Assembly (NCBI GenBank): GCA_019722365.1
Contig: JADFUC010001295.1
Location: 62,001 to 126,000 of the forward strand
DNA: 64,000 nt
Direction of reading: 5' to 3'
From: Lithospermum erythrorhizon
Lineage: Eukaryota; Streptophyta; Magnoliopsida; Boraginales; Boraginaceae
A program made the translations under genes and the position numbers. This document shows positions 1 to 9,599 of this stretch, piece after piece; positions within the stretch are counted from its first letter, which is position 1, and each line of letters opens with the position of its first letter. The notes beneath the pieces were generated by a model. It searched no databases and was not told the DNA's origin. It worked only from the letters and a program-made list of their open reading frames with translations.

Positions 1-199
1 GACTCCTACGCAGTGCCACAGAACTCGTGTTGATCCAGCCCACACCAAATTACAACAAAGAGTTCGCAGACATCAAAAGACGACGTAAAGCATCTATGCC
101 AACCATTACCCAAAAGGAAAGAACGCAAACAAAAATGTCGCTTCACCGATCACTTGACGCTGTCCGCTACTATGTTTCATCCTACCACAGCCACCCATT

Positions 200-700
200 T
201 TAACTAAGACCGGCGACCGAATAAGACTTCTATGATTTTGGCCAAGATGACAATCACATCCAATAATCCTGATATTTATGCAAAGGCATTCTCCAACAGT
301 TTGTCCGATCGCGCCTTAGATTGGTACATGGCCTTGCCCCTCAACTCCATCGATTCATACCAACAAACTACAAATGCTTTTATAGCGAAATTTGGGTCCG
401 CTATATTAAAGCCATTCAGCATTTAAAGAGCCAATGGTATACAACGGGTGGCCTAATGAAACCTTGAAAGCTACCATAAGCTACAACGACATTTTGCTCA
501 CTATTCCCTGCCGATAATAAAGTGGCATATATGGCATTTTACCGTGGTTTCGCCATGGAAAACTCGCAAGGCCTGGGTTCTTTAAACTCCGTTTATCAAA
601 GGATGAACTTATAGCGAGTCCACAATATAAGCCGAGTTGGGAAGAATTAAAAAGTAAGGAATCCAAACCAAAAGACCTTAGGGACTCGCTGAGAAAAAGA
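200..700 (+). pseudogene. Ty3/gypsy gag capsid fragment
   Basis: An open stretch from 232 to 426 encodes 64 residues of the retrotransposon gag (capsid) domain. The visible signature is the run ALDWYMALPLNSI, followed by a Q-T-NAFIAKF segment; this matches the 'A..W...LP.GSI.SF..L...F...F' pattern of plant gypsy Gag. After 426 the frame is lost and only short homologous pieces remain. In a live element Gag forms the virus-like particle. Here it cannot make a full protein. The start used by the open frame is an internal Met and has no meaning. Confidence 0.75.
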
Positions 701-1321
701 GGCGCCTAAGCCGCTGCTAAAAACACCGTCTGACCGACTAGACAGTAGCAAAGTTCGAAAAGAAATTTTGAACCGACGCTAATAAAGGCCTCGGTGCAAT
801 GCACAAGAAAGCCTCCTAACGCGGGTTTCACCCCACTACGGGTTTCAATAGCGGAGGCCTGCCTGTGATAGAAGAGAAAAGTCTACTCCCTGCCCAACAA
901 GGATGCAGGCTGGCACTGTGCAGTGGCGACGTAACGCAGCACGTTGAATATCACCGCGAAGATGCCTCATGACACAAATGAATGTAGGTCTTGATGTCAA
1001 ATAGAAAGTGATAAAAGAGATACTCAAGGAGTTCATGGTTGTGGTACTCACGAGATACTAACGCCAAAATCAAGTGAGCCCACCGCCGCCACAAGTAAAG
1101 CTTGAACCCGCTGAATTGCCTAGGCTCACGGGTCGGATTGATACCATTTCCGGAGGTATTGGGCAGGGGAGGGACTCTGATAATCGGCAGGAAAGCTTCA
1201 TGCAAGGGGCGTATATATTCAATCAACCAAGCCCCTCAATTGCGTAACGAACCCATCGCCTTTTCGGACGCATGAAGTCAGGAATTGAAATAATGCATCG
1301 ACGACTCCAATAGTCATAGCC

Positions 1322-1420
1322 CCAATAATTGCAAATTTCACGGTAGAACGGATGCTTGTGGACACAAGGACTTTCGTGGATATTATGTATATCAAGACTC
1401 TGACAAACTACAACCTCTAA
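1322..1420 (+). pseudogene. Retroviral-type aspartic protease fragment, active site mutated
   Basis: Translation from 1322 reads into the VERMLVDT segment that precedes the active site of gypsy proteases and ends at a TAA at 1418-1420. The catalytic triplet is normally DTG (or DGG, DSG) followed by S/A-S; here it reads D-T-R-T-F, so the glycine is lost. The following VDIMYIKTL corresponds to the usual 'ADILF...' strand. The piece is a non-functional relic lying between the gag and RT remains, which is the expected place. Confidence 0.7.
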
Positions 1421-2259
1421 GGAGCATCATCCAAATCAGCCGCCCACACCATTAATCGTGCTTCAATCGTCACTCTATAAATGCGATGGGCGCGCTTCTC
1501 GACTTCACAAAGGGGTTCGTGATCGCGGCACTACACTAGAGGACATAATTCATTTATTGTGATATCAAGGGACCAATCATACAATAGTCTGGGTCAGATC
1601 TTAACGGCTTGGTGGCGATAGCTTCGCCAGCTCATCTCAAATGAAGTTCTCGAGCCCCTGGGGCATAGGAGATTTCTAAGGACCAAAAGAGGGCCGTAAG
1701 ATGCTACTGCATTTCTTCGCGGCTCAAAACAAAAGTGCTCAAATGACCGTGTTAAGCCGGATTCGGGAAAATCACATTGAGATAAACTCTACCAAGGCCG
1801 GTAGCCAGGCGTTAAGTGAGAGGATAACTCGGCCTGTGAAAGTGGAAAGCGAAAGAAAGCCACGCCATACGGTGAGGCGATCGATCCTTTAGGAAGCGAA
1901 TAATGAAATAACCTTTAGAATCGCCTTTAAATCGGATCAAGAACATCAAAAAAATTGATCGCACAAGTGGGAGTTCAAGATTTGTTCTACTGTGGACCGA
2001 GGACATGCCGTGAGTAGATCCGGTGGTCGCTTCTTCACAAGTTGCATATTAACGGTGAAAGCAATATCGCCACGTGGGGAAGCTTAAAGCTTACTCGCGC
2101 GAGCTATACGGGAGTTAAAATTCTGGCTGGGCGGTTAACGCGGGCAAGGCCGGGTCAAAAACCCAACGTAAATGGCGAACGTAAAAGTGATTTTACCAAC
2201 CAATAAAGCGTGTCCGTAGGATTTATATCCGCCGCCTCAAGGTTGGGACGCCGTCGACG

Positions 2260-3410
2260 GAGTTGCCGGCCAGCGAAGCCTTCACTTCCCTCGACGCCTC
2301 CTGGGTACCATCGATCCGCACGGCACCCGGGCATTTAAGAAAAGATCGCTTTTATCACCAAATACGGACTATACCGCCGCGGGTTACGCCATCTCGATTG
2401 AAAAGCCGCTGGGCCACTTTACGAAGAACGCTAAATCAAATCTGGAGAGCAAATCGGACTAAATATGGAAATATACGTGGATGATATATCGTCAAGAGCA
2501 AGCGAGAAATTAACACCTATCAATCTAGAAAACCTTCGCCGACTGTGTCATAAGTAAATTTTGAGAATGCCTTTCGGAGTAGTTCTAAAAATTTCTAGAT
2601 ATACACTGCCTGTATGTATCAACTCAACCCCTCGAGGCTAAAATCGGAAAGGCCCTCGAAATCTGGGCGCACTTAACAAGCAGTATACAAAAATTGATCG
2701 GGCGTTTGGCCGCTTAAATCGTTTACATAAGTCGTGGAAAAGAAATTCTACCCTTCTTTCTGAACTTATGCTCATGTCCAAAGAAAAATTTATACGGGAT
2801 TTAGACGAAAGAGGCATTCAACAACAAGAGGTATTTCCGTTCTCCTAATCGTTGTCGCGAATTCGGTGCCAAAGGGAATGTACAACTATATATCGCTATC
2901 TCTCGGACAAGCGGCCGCTAGCCAAGGGCCGTAAGAAAGTGAACATCGGGTCTGTGAGGCCCATATTATGCCTACCCATGCCTCTGTGAGACGCGAAAGA
3001 TACCTCATCATCGACAAAGCGCGGTCTGCAAAGAATCGCCTCGCCAGAAAGCCGAAAGCCTACTTCGGTGCAGTCCTACCCGGTTCGTTGTAATTGACCA
3101 AATCTTTAAGCGGGCGCAACTGGGCCCCGCCTTATCTAAAGCGGCCGACAACCCGTAGTCTCTCGAGTCGAAAGAAGCTAAATATCGTATGTACCTGTAA
3201 TCAAAGATCAAAGCCACAAGCACGGGGCGGATTTCATAATCGAGTGCACCGGCCCGAACCCGCAGCATTCAAGGATCCGACACTGCAGGCCCACTGCCAA
3301 ACCCAAGCGGACCTTATTCACGGGCTCGCAACAATCGTGAGCGGGCAGGAGTCGGCCTCTACGAATCCTCAATTTCCCTCCAGGTTGCTTTGAACAGGGC
3401 TGGTGGTGCT
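2260..3410 (+). pseudogene. Ty3/gypsy reverse transcriptase and RNase H remains
   Basis: Fragments of RT and RNase H follow each other with frame changes. Clear landmarks are an AFITKYGLY-like segment near 2350, the catalytic YVDD at 2474-2485 within NMEIYVDDI, an IQKL-IGRLAA-like segment near 2685-2720 and LPFF near 2750, which mark the RT-RNase H connection. Near 2830-2920 a KEAF..., then an LYIAIS-like RNase H strand is seen, and near 3215-3245 a GADFIIE-like segment matches the 'ADF(I/V)(V/A)E' motif of gypsy RNase H. Many stops and frameshifts interrupt it. No integrase core was recognised before the homology stops. Confidence 0.75.
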
Positions 3411-3511
3411 CATGTAATGTACAGGTAAGACACCAATTTTGATTGTGATTGAATGTATAGATAAGCTTTATAATATGTAACAAAAAATATTTTCTGTAAT
3501 AAACTTCTATT

Positions 3512-4270
3512 TTAGGAGTGCCTGATTATGCCAATTTCAACATGAAACTTTTGTTGATTATTTCAGTACCAAGTCTATGAGAAATGATGGAGGTTACGAA
3601 GCCATACAAAATGCTATTGCAAAGTTTGGAATGAGGCTTGAAGAGTGTGTTGCTGCTTATGGAGAGGCCAGCTAGAATCATGGAAAGTTTGATGTTTCTA
3701 ATTTCAACACTTCCGAAGTTCCGAAGCACAGGTAAATTGCTTATAAGACACAACGTTATTCCTCTCAAGTCTCAACAGATGAATGTGGCTTTTGATTTGC
3801 CGTACCTGGATATATCAACCATATTGTTTTCATGCTACCAACATGTTTCACCCTCTATTGAAAGATTAATAATGATGTTATGTTTGTTGTACCTCTAAGA
3901 ACCATTACCTCCCTGCCTGCCTAGAGAACAAATATCTTGTTTCCTTTCTGTTTTTAGTTCTGGTTCTTTTTCCTTGTGGCAAGAGGCTTTTGCTGCCATT
4001 TCGTTTTGGTTGCAACTAAAAGGAACAATTATAGGAGTGCCTGATTATGCCAATTTCAACATGAAACTTAATGTTGTCACCCCTATGATTGCAACTAAAA
4101 GGAACAATTATATGATTCTTAATGCCCTTCTTTTCAAAGGGTGTTGCAGTCTGTGGTGCATATGTTACTGTCAGACGGAGATGCTGAGAAAGAAGGTAAT
4201 CAGTAGATAGAGGACATGAAGCATGCTTCAAACATGGATCCATATGTTGTCACCCCTATGATTGCTGGAA
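3512..4270 (+). pseudogene. Glutamine synthetase (cytosolic GS1-type) pseudogene, 3' exons only
   Basis: Two pieces match the C-terminal part of plant glutamine synthetase, the enzyme that joins ammonia to glutamate. The first, about 3567-3731, begins after an intron-like acceptor (ttatttcag) and encodes [20 protein letters not shown] and then EECVAAYGE, the family's well-conserved 'TKSMR.DGGY..I..AI.KL...H..HIAAYGEGN' block; a frame change and stop follow. It ends at a donor-like CAG|GTAAAT near 3731. The second, about 4138-4266, starts with GVA and later gives GDAEKEG, a stop, then [19 protein letters not shown], matching the '[21 protein letters not shown]' end. Retained intron borders suggest a copied gene fragment and not a processed cDNA. 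Upstream exons are absent. Identification is confident, function is lost. Confidence 0.85.
3514..4264 (+). repeat. Interspersed short direct copies within the glutamine synthetase relic
   Basis: Three short direct copies are shuffled within 750 bases. A 37-base segment at 3514-3550 recurs exactly at 4033-4069. A segment of about 23 bases near 4011-4033 recurs at 4090-4112. A 20-base piece of the last glutamine synthetase exon (4245-4264) also sits upstream at 4073-4092. The copies abut one another in the upstream cluster at 4011-4112, which looks like patchwork repair or template switching in the relic and not a simple tandem array. Confidence 0.8.
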
Positions 4271-4320
4271 GCCTTGAGGATGGGTCATTTGTACCAAAAA
4301 TAGGACATTCTTGAGGAAAT

Positions 4321-4982
4321 TTCTTTGATATACGGAGTACAAAATTTTCGAGGACTGTATACATTCAACTGAACCATCTTTTGTTGTATCTTAGTATTTT
4401 GGGTTGTAACATACTTTCCATCGAGAATTTGGCTAGTTAACTTTCTTGATGGTGGCTTCTTTCATATGATAATCTTTACATGTTGACGGACTGTGGTGCT
4501 ATTTATTTAGTGATACAGTAATACTTGCCCATCCTGTAGAAGTACAATCCAGCGCGCATTTGTGTACGTTATAAAGTATTTAGAAATGGTTTTCATATTG
4601 CATTTGGACTCTGAAATTCTTCAAATCTGTAACTTCTTGAGCAGATGTTAACCAACTGCACACCCCTACGAGTAAAGCTCATTATATACTGCAGATATAC
4701 ATGGGTTTAAAGGTTTCTCAACAATCTTGACTTAGTTCTTGTGAAGGTGCAAGGATGATGGAACGATGATGGTTATATTTTTCAACAATGGTTGATAGTA
4801 ATCTGATGTTGTAGTTATATAACCTTTGACATACATAACCAAACTCAATTAAGAGAGGGAACACACATGATTACTGATGTTCCAATTTACAAGAAATACC
4901 ACTAATTTATTACAAGCAAAGAGAAGGTGGCTATAGAGCACAATCTTGATGGCAACTAGAGTCTATGATCTTTGTCTAACTC
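4321..4982. other. Intergenic stretch, no feature recognised
   Basis: AT-rich DNA between the glutamine synthetase relic and the stop codon of the CASP-like gene. The right part probably contains the 3' untranslated region of that minus-strand gene. I see no coding signal or repeat here. Confidence 0.5.
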
Positions 4983-7011
4983 CTAATGACCCACTTTACC
5001 ATCTCTAGCACTGCTCTTGCTTTTATTGTCGCCATACAAACGGAAGAGACTAAAACCTGAAATACCAGAGAGAACCACCATACTGAGACTGGCAATTAAT
5101 GCCGAGGCAAAGCCTTCTCCAGCTTTATTGCAGTATTTGTTGTATAGATCGCAGACCTTCATCCACTGAAGCTCGCTCTGGCCTAGTTTCGCGAACACGG
5201 AAGACTGAGCAGCAGCAGCAACAGCAGCTAAAGAGACGTATGTCATCAGCTGCAAGAACGAGATGTTTTATCAGCCTAAGACCCTCGAGGTCTGATGCTT
5301 CCCAGTATACAATATACACATCACGGTACTATGTCATTCATAATAAATCCCTTTTCTTTTACCCAAAACAAATCTTTGGCGCCATTATATGAGGAAGGCT
5401 CGGATACTCTCACTTGCACAATTGTTTTTTTACATTTACCGCTCATCTTTTGCATGTAGAGAGATAAATAGGACGAGAAACAATTACATTTCTTTCAAGC
5501 TTAGTAGATGGCAATGAAATGTATGTACGATTAGGAAACTATCATTTTACTGTATATTGCAAAGCATTTCCAACAATAGACCATTATACATCCTGGATTG
5601 AAGCTGCTGGTTTTTTTTAAACCCAAGTTACTACGTAGCTAATTACATCCACTGTTTATATACATTTCCTATGAAGAACTACGAGTACAAGATAGATTAT
5701 AAGAGAGTTTGTAAGAAATAGAAAAATAAATTTTATCGATCAAGCCAAGCATGTCGATAAGTATCATGATCAAGTAAATATATCAATAAGCATTAATGAA
5801 GGAGTATTTGTCACACTAATACTCCATCTGTTTACAAATATAAGTGCGAGATTAGCTATAATTTTCAAATTTTTTAGAAACGTTATGGAAGTAATAATAG
5901 TCTATCTACTTACTTAAATAGTTATTGCTGCACTCAGTATTTAGCTGGTTTGTTTAATACCACTATAGCCAGATCTTGGTCAATAAGAAATTCCCAACTA
6001 CCACAGTACTGTATTCATAAAGTTACCACCAAACAAGTCGTAAATGTAAGACAACATTAAATCAGACAAATCAAATTGACAATTCCTGCACTTCATCCTC
6101 CTTTCTTTTGCCCCCAAAACCTACAAATTATAATTATGTCATCCTAACAACAAAAAGTAATATTCACTTCTTGCCCAAATCGAAGTCAGTGTCAAGAATC
6201 CATGGGTGTCCATATTAAAAATAGATGGATAAAATGCAAGACCTTATTAATAAACCCGGGATCTCAATAGTCAGATCAACAATCTAACCTTTTCCATGCA
6301 AGAACCAGTTTAAGATATTTTTGATTAATTAATAAAGATGCCTAGAAACACAAAATTAAGGGTACCATACTTGATCACCAGAGAAAATAACCCAAGCTAA
6401 GGGTTTGTTGAAGAGCACACTTCCTCTAACAATACTCACAATACACCTACAAACTTGCACCAGTGAGTACCCTGCAGCTATCCCATTAGCTATAACCAAA
6501 AACCTGCACACCCAAAAAATAAATTAAAACGATCAAAAATAAATTACAAACTACACCCTCCATCCCAAAAAGATTGTCCAGTTTTGATGGTTGACTTTTT
6601 AGTTCTGAACTTAAATATGCTTATTACATTTGGTGAAAAATAAGTACTTTACTGTTAACACTTTATTTTTGAAAGTTATGTGTGTCAACTGAAGCTACAA
6701 ACTTTGTTGCTTTTGACCATTAAAAACCAAACTGGACAATCTTTTGGGAAATAGTTACAAGTGAAACTGGACAAACAAAATGGGAAATCAAGAACCAAAA
6801 AAGCTTACACCATAGATTTCATATCTTTAAAAGTGGCTTTCTTCCTAATTGAGAAAATTTCCTTAACTTGAGAATCTGTAGCAATAAGAAGAGCTGCAAG
6901 AAGAGATAAACCAAATATGACAACCCTTAATCCCAATTCTACAAGCTTCACTCTTCCATCAATTATGTTCATATTGTTCACATGAGAAACTGGAACACCC
7001 AAATAACTCAT
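4983..7011 (-). CDS. CASP-like membrane protein (CASPL2 group), three exons
   Basis: Spliced coding sequence, minus strand: exon 1 7011-6809, exon 2 6503-6371, exon 3 5249-4983. Donors (GTAAGC, GTATGG) and acceptors (TGCAG) fit and keep one frame of 200 residues, the normal family length. Four membrane segments are visible: about 28-48 with the conserved Arg29 after E-L-G-L, about 68-93 ([14 protein letters not shown]), about 113-132 ([15 protein letters not shown]), and about 158-184. FSGDQ (108-112) supplies the conserved Asp at helix 3. The loop [20 protein letters not shown] carries the paired cysteines of the second extracellular loop. The family (DUF588/MARVEL-like) includes the Casparian strip scaffold proteins; CASPL2B/2C members are broadly expressed plasma-membrane proteins of unclear role. 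The start Met is the only one upstream of helix 1 in frame. The gene looks intact. Confidence 0.93.
5817..5850. repeat. Half of a Stowaway-like MITE end in CASPL intron 2
   Basis: The sequence TACTCCATCTGTTTACAAAT resembles the 'CTCCCTCCGT...' inverted end of Stowaway/Tc1-mariner MITEs. I did not find a matching inverted partner nearby, so it is probably a truncated copy. Confidence 0.35.
6556..6780. mobile_element. Stowaway/mariner-type MITE in CASPL intron 1
   Basis: The left end, near 6559-6586, reads CTCCATCCCAAAAAGATTGTC... and is mirrored at 6729-6750 by a sequence whose reverse complement begins TCCCAAAAGATTGTCCAGTT, giving inverted ends of about 22 bases. A second degenerate copy of the right end (ACTGGACAAACAAAATGGGA) lies at about 6765-6785. 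The interior is non-coding. Size and end sequence are typical of Stowaway MITEs. It lies fully inside the intron, so it should not disturb the protein. Confidence 0.7.
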
Positions 7012-7174
7012 TTTTTTCTCAATTTTTCAAATGCAAAGTTTCTGAAAATGCACCAAAATGTCCCAAAATGAAAGTCAAGTATGAAAAATTGTAAAGAAAG
7101 AGTAGATTTTGATATTGTTTATGTTGTAGGAAGAAGGCAAATTCACATGAGGAAACTGAACTACTGAAACTGAA

Positions 7175-7181
7175 AATTTAT
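7175..7181 (-). promoter_or_regulatory. Probable TATA box of the CASP-like gene
   Basis: Read on the minus strand this is TATAAAT in the context CCACTATAAATTTT, about 165 bases before the start codon at 7011. Position and sequence suit a plant TATA box, with the transcription start likely 30 bases closer to the gene. No other element was identified. Confidence 0.4.
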
Positions 7182-7199
7182 AGTGGTGGTATGAACTAA

Positions 7200-8124
7200 T
7201 ACTCTGGTTTTTTATTACTATTTACATTTTATGATATGGAGGTGTAATTTTAATTATCAATTATTTTGTATTATGGAGTATTAAATTATTATTAAAAACG
7301 AATTTAATGATATAAATTTTATATGTTTTAGAATAATTATTAATTATTAATTAATGGTTAAAGTTTTAGTTTTATATACGAAAACGTCAAATAAAAAATA
7401 ATACAGAAGAAATAACTATTCGCACTTGTTGGCTAGTAACTTTTGGGTAACTGAGTTTTCGCCCACATCATTTTGTGTCGTTATTTAATTGAGTTTAGGT
7501 AACACGGCAGTGTAGTAGTAAGTTGAATAATTACATGGTTACTTTAGGCATCAAACATTTTAATCAGCTCAAACGTAACTAGAATGTTAGTTAAGCCATT
7601 TGAGTCATGTTTTCAATTATGTATCCGATGAGTAACAAGTTACTTAACACTTACACAAAATATACCAAGTGCGCTGGGCAGATGATGTTTTAATTATTGG
7701 TATCGAGTACAGGTAATTTATCAACTCGAGTAATTACCTTATTATATATGATAGATTGTGATAAATTATGTAACCATTATAATGATATGTGTACTCTAGT
7801 TATACAACTTAGGCTAAGCAAGATCAGGGGTAGAGCTATGTGAAGGCCAAAGTAGGTCTCGACTAGTTTCGATGTTTTTAAAATGTTAATTTTATTTTTA
7901 TTTGTTTTGGAAAATGTGATATATTTCATTAAAATTTTATAAATCTATATTATTTGCTCAATTCCTCGATTTTAAAATCTAATTTACTGTATACTTTTAC
8001 CCATTCCTCACTAATTCCCTGGCTCCGCCCGAGCAAGATACAAACCCTACAGGCTAGCCCGATACAATTATATGTGGTAAAGATGCACTATTGATCTATA
8101 CTAATACACCCCCGCCCTAGAAAT
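7200..8124. other. AT-rich intergenic stretch, no feature recognised
   Basis: Upstream flank of the CASP-like gene, rich in A and T with runs such as TTAATTATTAATTAATGG. I see no gene, no clear inverted ends, and no reading frame worth reporting. Confidence 0.4.
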
Positions 8125-8314
8125 GAGGACGCATTTTAAGTGATTTGCACTGCCTCCCGAAAGTCGGTAAATAAGATGAGTGGAAGACCTTTAGTGAAGA
8201 TGTCGGCAATTTGATATCGAGAAGGAACATGAAGCACCCCGAACATGACCACGAGCCATTTTTCCCCGGACAAAATGTATGTCAAGTTCTACATGCTTGG
8301 TCCGTTGATGTTGT
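8125..8314 (-). pseudogene. Ty1/copia RNase H fragment, C-terminal part
   Basis: On the minus strand this encodes the end of a copia RNase H: a KH.ELDIHFVREK segment, then VLHVPSRYQIADIFTKGLP, which is the family's most conserved C-terminal signature, then a short divergent tail. The reading frame is open through this segment. It stops abruptly at 8314 where an LTR has inserted; the missing upstream part lies beyond that LTR at 9304-9385. Confidence 0.85.
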
Positions 8315-9298
8315 TGTTGGAAATATGAGATGTTATTTCTCATAAATATGTACCCGTTGAACAATTAGATTGTACAACTGATTATTATATTTAAATAATA
8401 ATAAGTTCAAATATACGTTAATCGGTTTGACAATTAATATACAGATTAACTCCGATTGAATTTAGGTTATTTATGGCTTACTAGTGAGGCATCATAATCG
8501 ATAGTTTTAATAGGATGTTAAGTTAAACATAAATTAACATTGTTAATTTCTGACGAGCCTAAGATGTCAGCTAATAATAACAACTAAAATGAACTATATA
8601 TGATTATAATCTTTCGAGGTTTAAAATATAATCAGAGGAGTATATTGGGTGAATTTCCAATTGGTGGAAATCACCCCTCTATAGTCGACTATACTGTTAG
8701 TTAATAGGGTTTCGGAATCTTCTTTTGTAAAATCGCTATTGAATATTCTACTCAGCCATATTTTACGCGGCATTTATTTTTAGTGATGTTGTCGAGAAGA
8801 TTTGTGAATACTCCAACAATCTATTCTAGTCGACTAAAAGAGAAAAAGGAGGAGAAGTTTTTGCTCTTGAAACTCTGTAGGAACCTTTTAGTTATGTTAG
8901 ATGGCTAAATTTAGTACCCGCGGCTCATAAAGGGCCATGATTTTCATGAAATCGCCAGACCAATTATTCCAACTTTCAAGCTGCACTCCTCTCCTCTCCT
9001 TTAGTCTAATCAGTAGGTGAGCAAAACCCTTTGGTTTTTTCTCTCATTCAACCTCGACTGCTACAATATTTTAAAAAAGAGCTCCAGTAAAGCCGACTTG
9101 AGAAGTTCCTTCCATATCAGTGCTGGTGTAATTATTCCTTAGAGAGCCACCCAGGTTGATCATTAGAGTCTCCCTCACTATTTCACGCATGATCCCTTTA
9201 AAGAAAAGTACACACTGTATTTTATTGTTTTTATTATATTTTGTGGAACTTCCTAATTACGTTTCTATAATTATTATTTTAATCCGTAAAACCCAACA
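8315..9298. mobile_element. Solo LTR inserted in the copia RNase H relic
   Basis: A 984-base segment starts TGTTGGAAAT and ends ACCCAACA, the TG...CA form of LTR ends. It is flanked by a perfect 5-bp duplication, GTTGT, at 8310-8314 and 9299-9303. The copia RNase H frame stops at one side and resumes at the other, and removing the LTR with one copy of the duplication leaves the frame continuous. There are no internal coding remains, so it is a solo LTR left by recombination between the two LTRs of a later insertion. Its strand cannot be told from the ends alone. Confidence 0.88.
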
Positions 9299-9303
9299 GT
9301 TGT

Positions 9304-9385
9304 ACTGGATTTTCAAAGAGGTATATGACACTAACATTGTCACAATACACAATAGTAGTTTTGGTCAGAGGGTGATGAAGTTCTA
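9304..9385 (-). pseudogene. Ty1/copia RNase H fragment, upstream part
   Basis: On the minus strand this reads ELHHPL, then TIVYCDNVS and IYLFENPV, the copia RNase H core around the 'YCDN.SA..L..NP' motif. It is the upstream partner of the fragment at 8125-8314, separated by the solo LTR. Only this small piece of the older element remains; homology ends near 9385. Confidence 0.85.
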
Positions 9386-9419
9386 ACAATATATTTTGTA
9401 ACCAACATGCTTCGGATCT

Positions 9420-9590
9420 TTACCAATGATATATATATATATTCAATTGATATAAGAGTTTGAGTATTACAATATTATTCGATATACGGTATAATATATG
9501 GTATAATAAGGTAATTATATATATAAAGTAATTATTATGTATATATATATATTTAACTTATATATATATAATTAACTTATTATATCGGAA
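9420..9590. repeat. AT low-complexity tract
   Basis: Several short TA runs and AT-rich imperfect repeats, including TATATATATATATTTAACTTATATATATATAATT-like stretches. No coding sequence. Probably simple-sequence expansion. Confidence 0.7.
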
Positions 9591-9599
9591 ATTAATAAT

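Larger units (their letters stand above)
185..3410 (+). mobile_element. Degenerate Ty3/gypsy LTR retrotransposon relic (gag-pol)
   Basis: This stretch carries, in order on the plus strand, recognisable remains of gag, aspartic protease, reverse transcriptase and RNase H, the usual Ty3/gypsy order. All reading frames are broken by stops and frameshifts, so the element is long dead. I see no LTR at either side; the left end lies outside the window, and homology fades at about 3410 where the glutamine synthetase relic begins. The individual domains are listed separately. The base composition is visibly richer in GC than the surrounding intergenic DNA, as expected for inserted coding sequence. 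The order of domains makes the gypsy assignment fairly safe; the lineage within gypsy is not determined. Confidence 0.85.

Noticed and set aside
5099..5392. A 97-codon plus-strand frame with a poly-Gln run
   Set aside because: It is the antisense of the Ala-rich third exon of the CASP-like gene.
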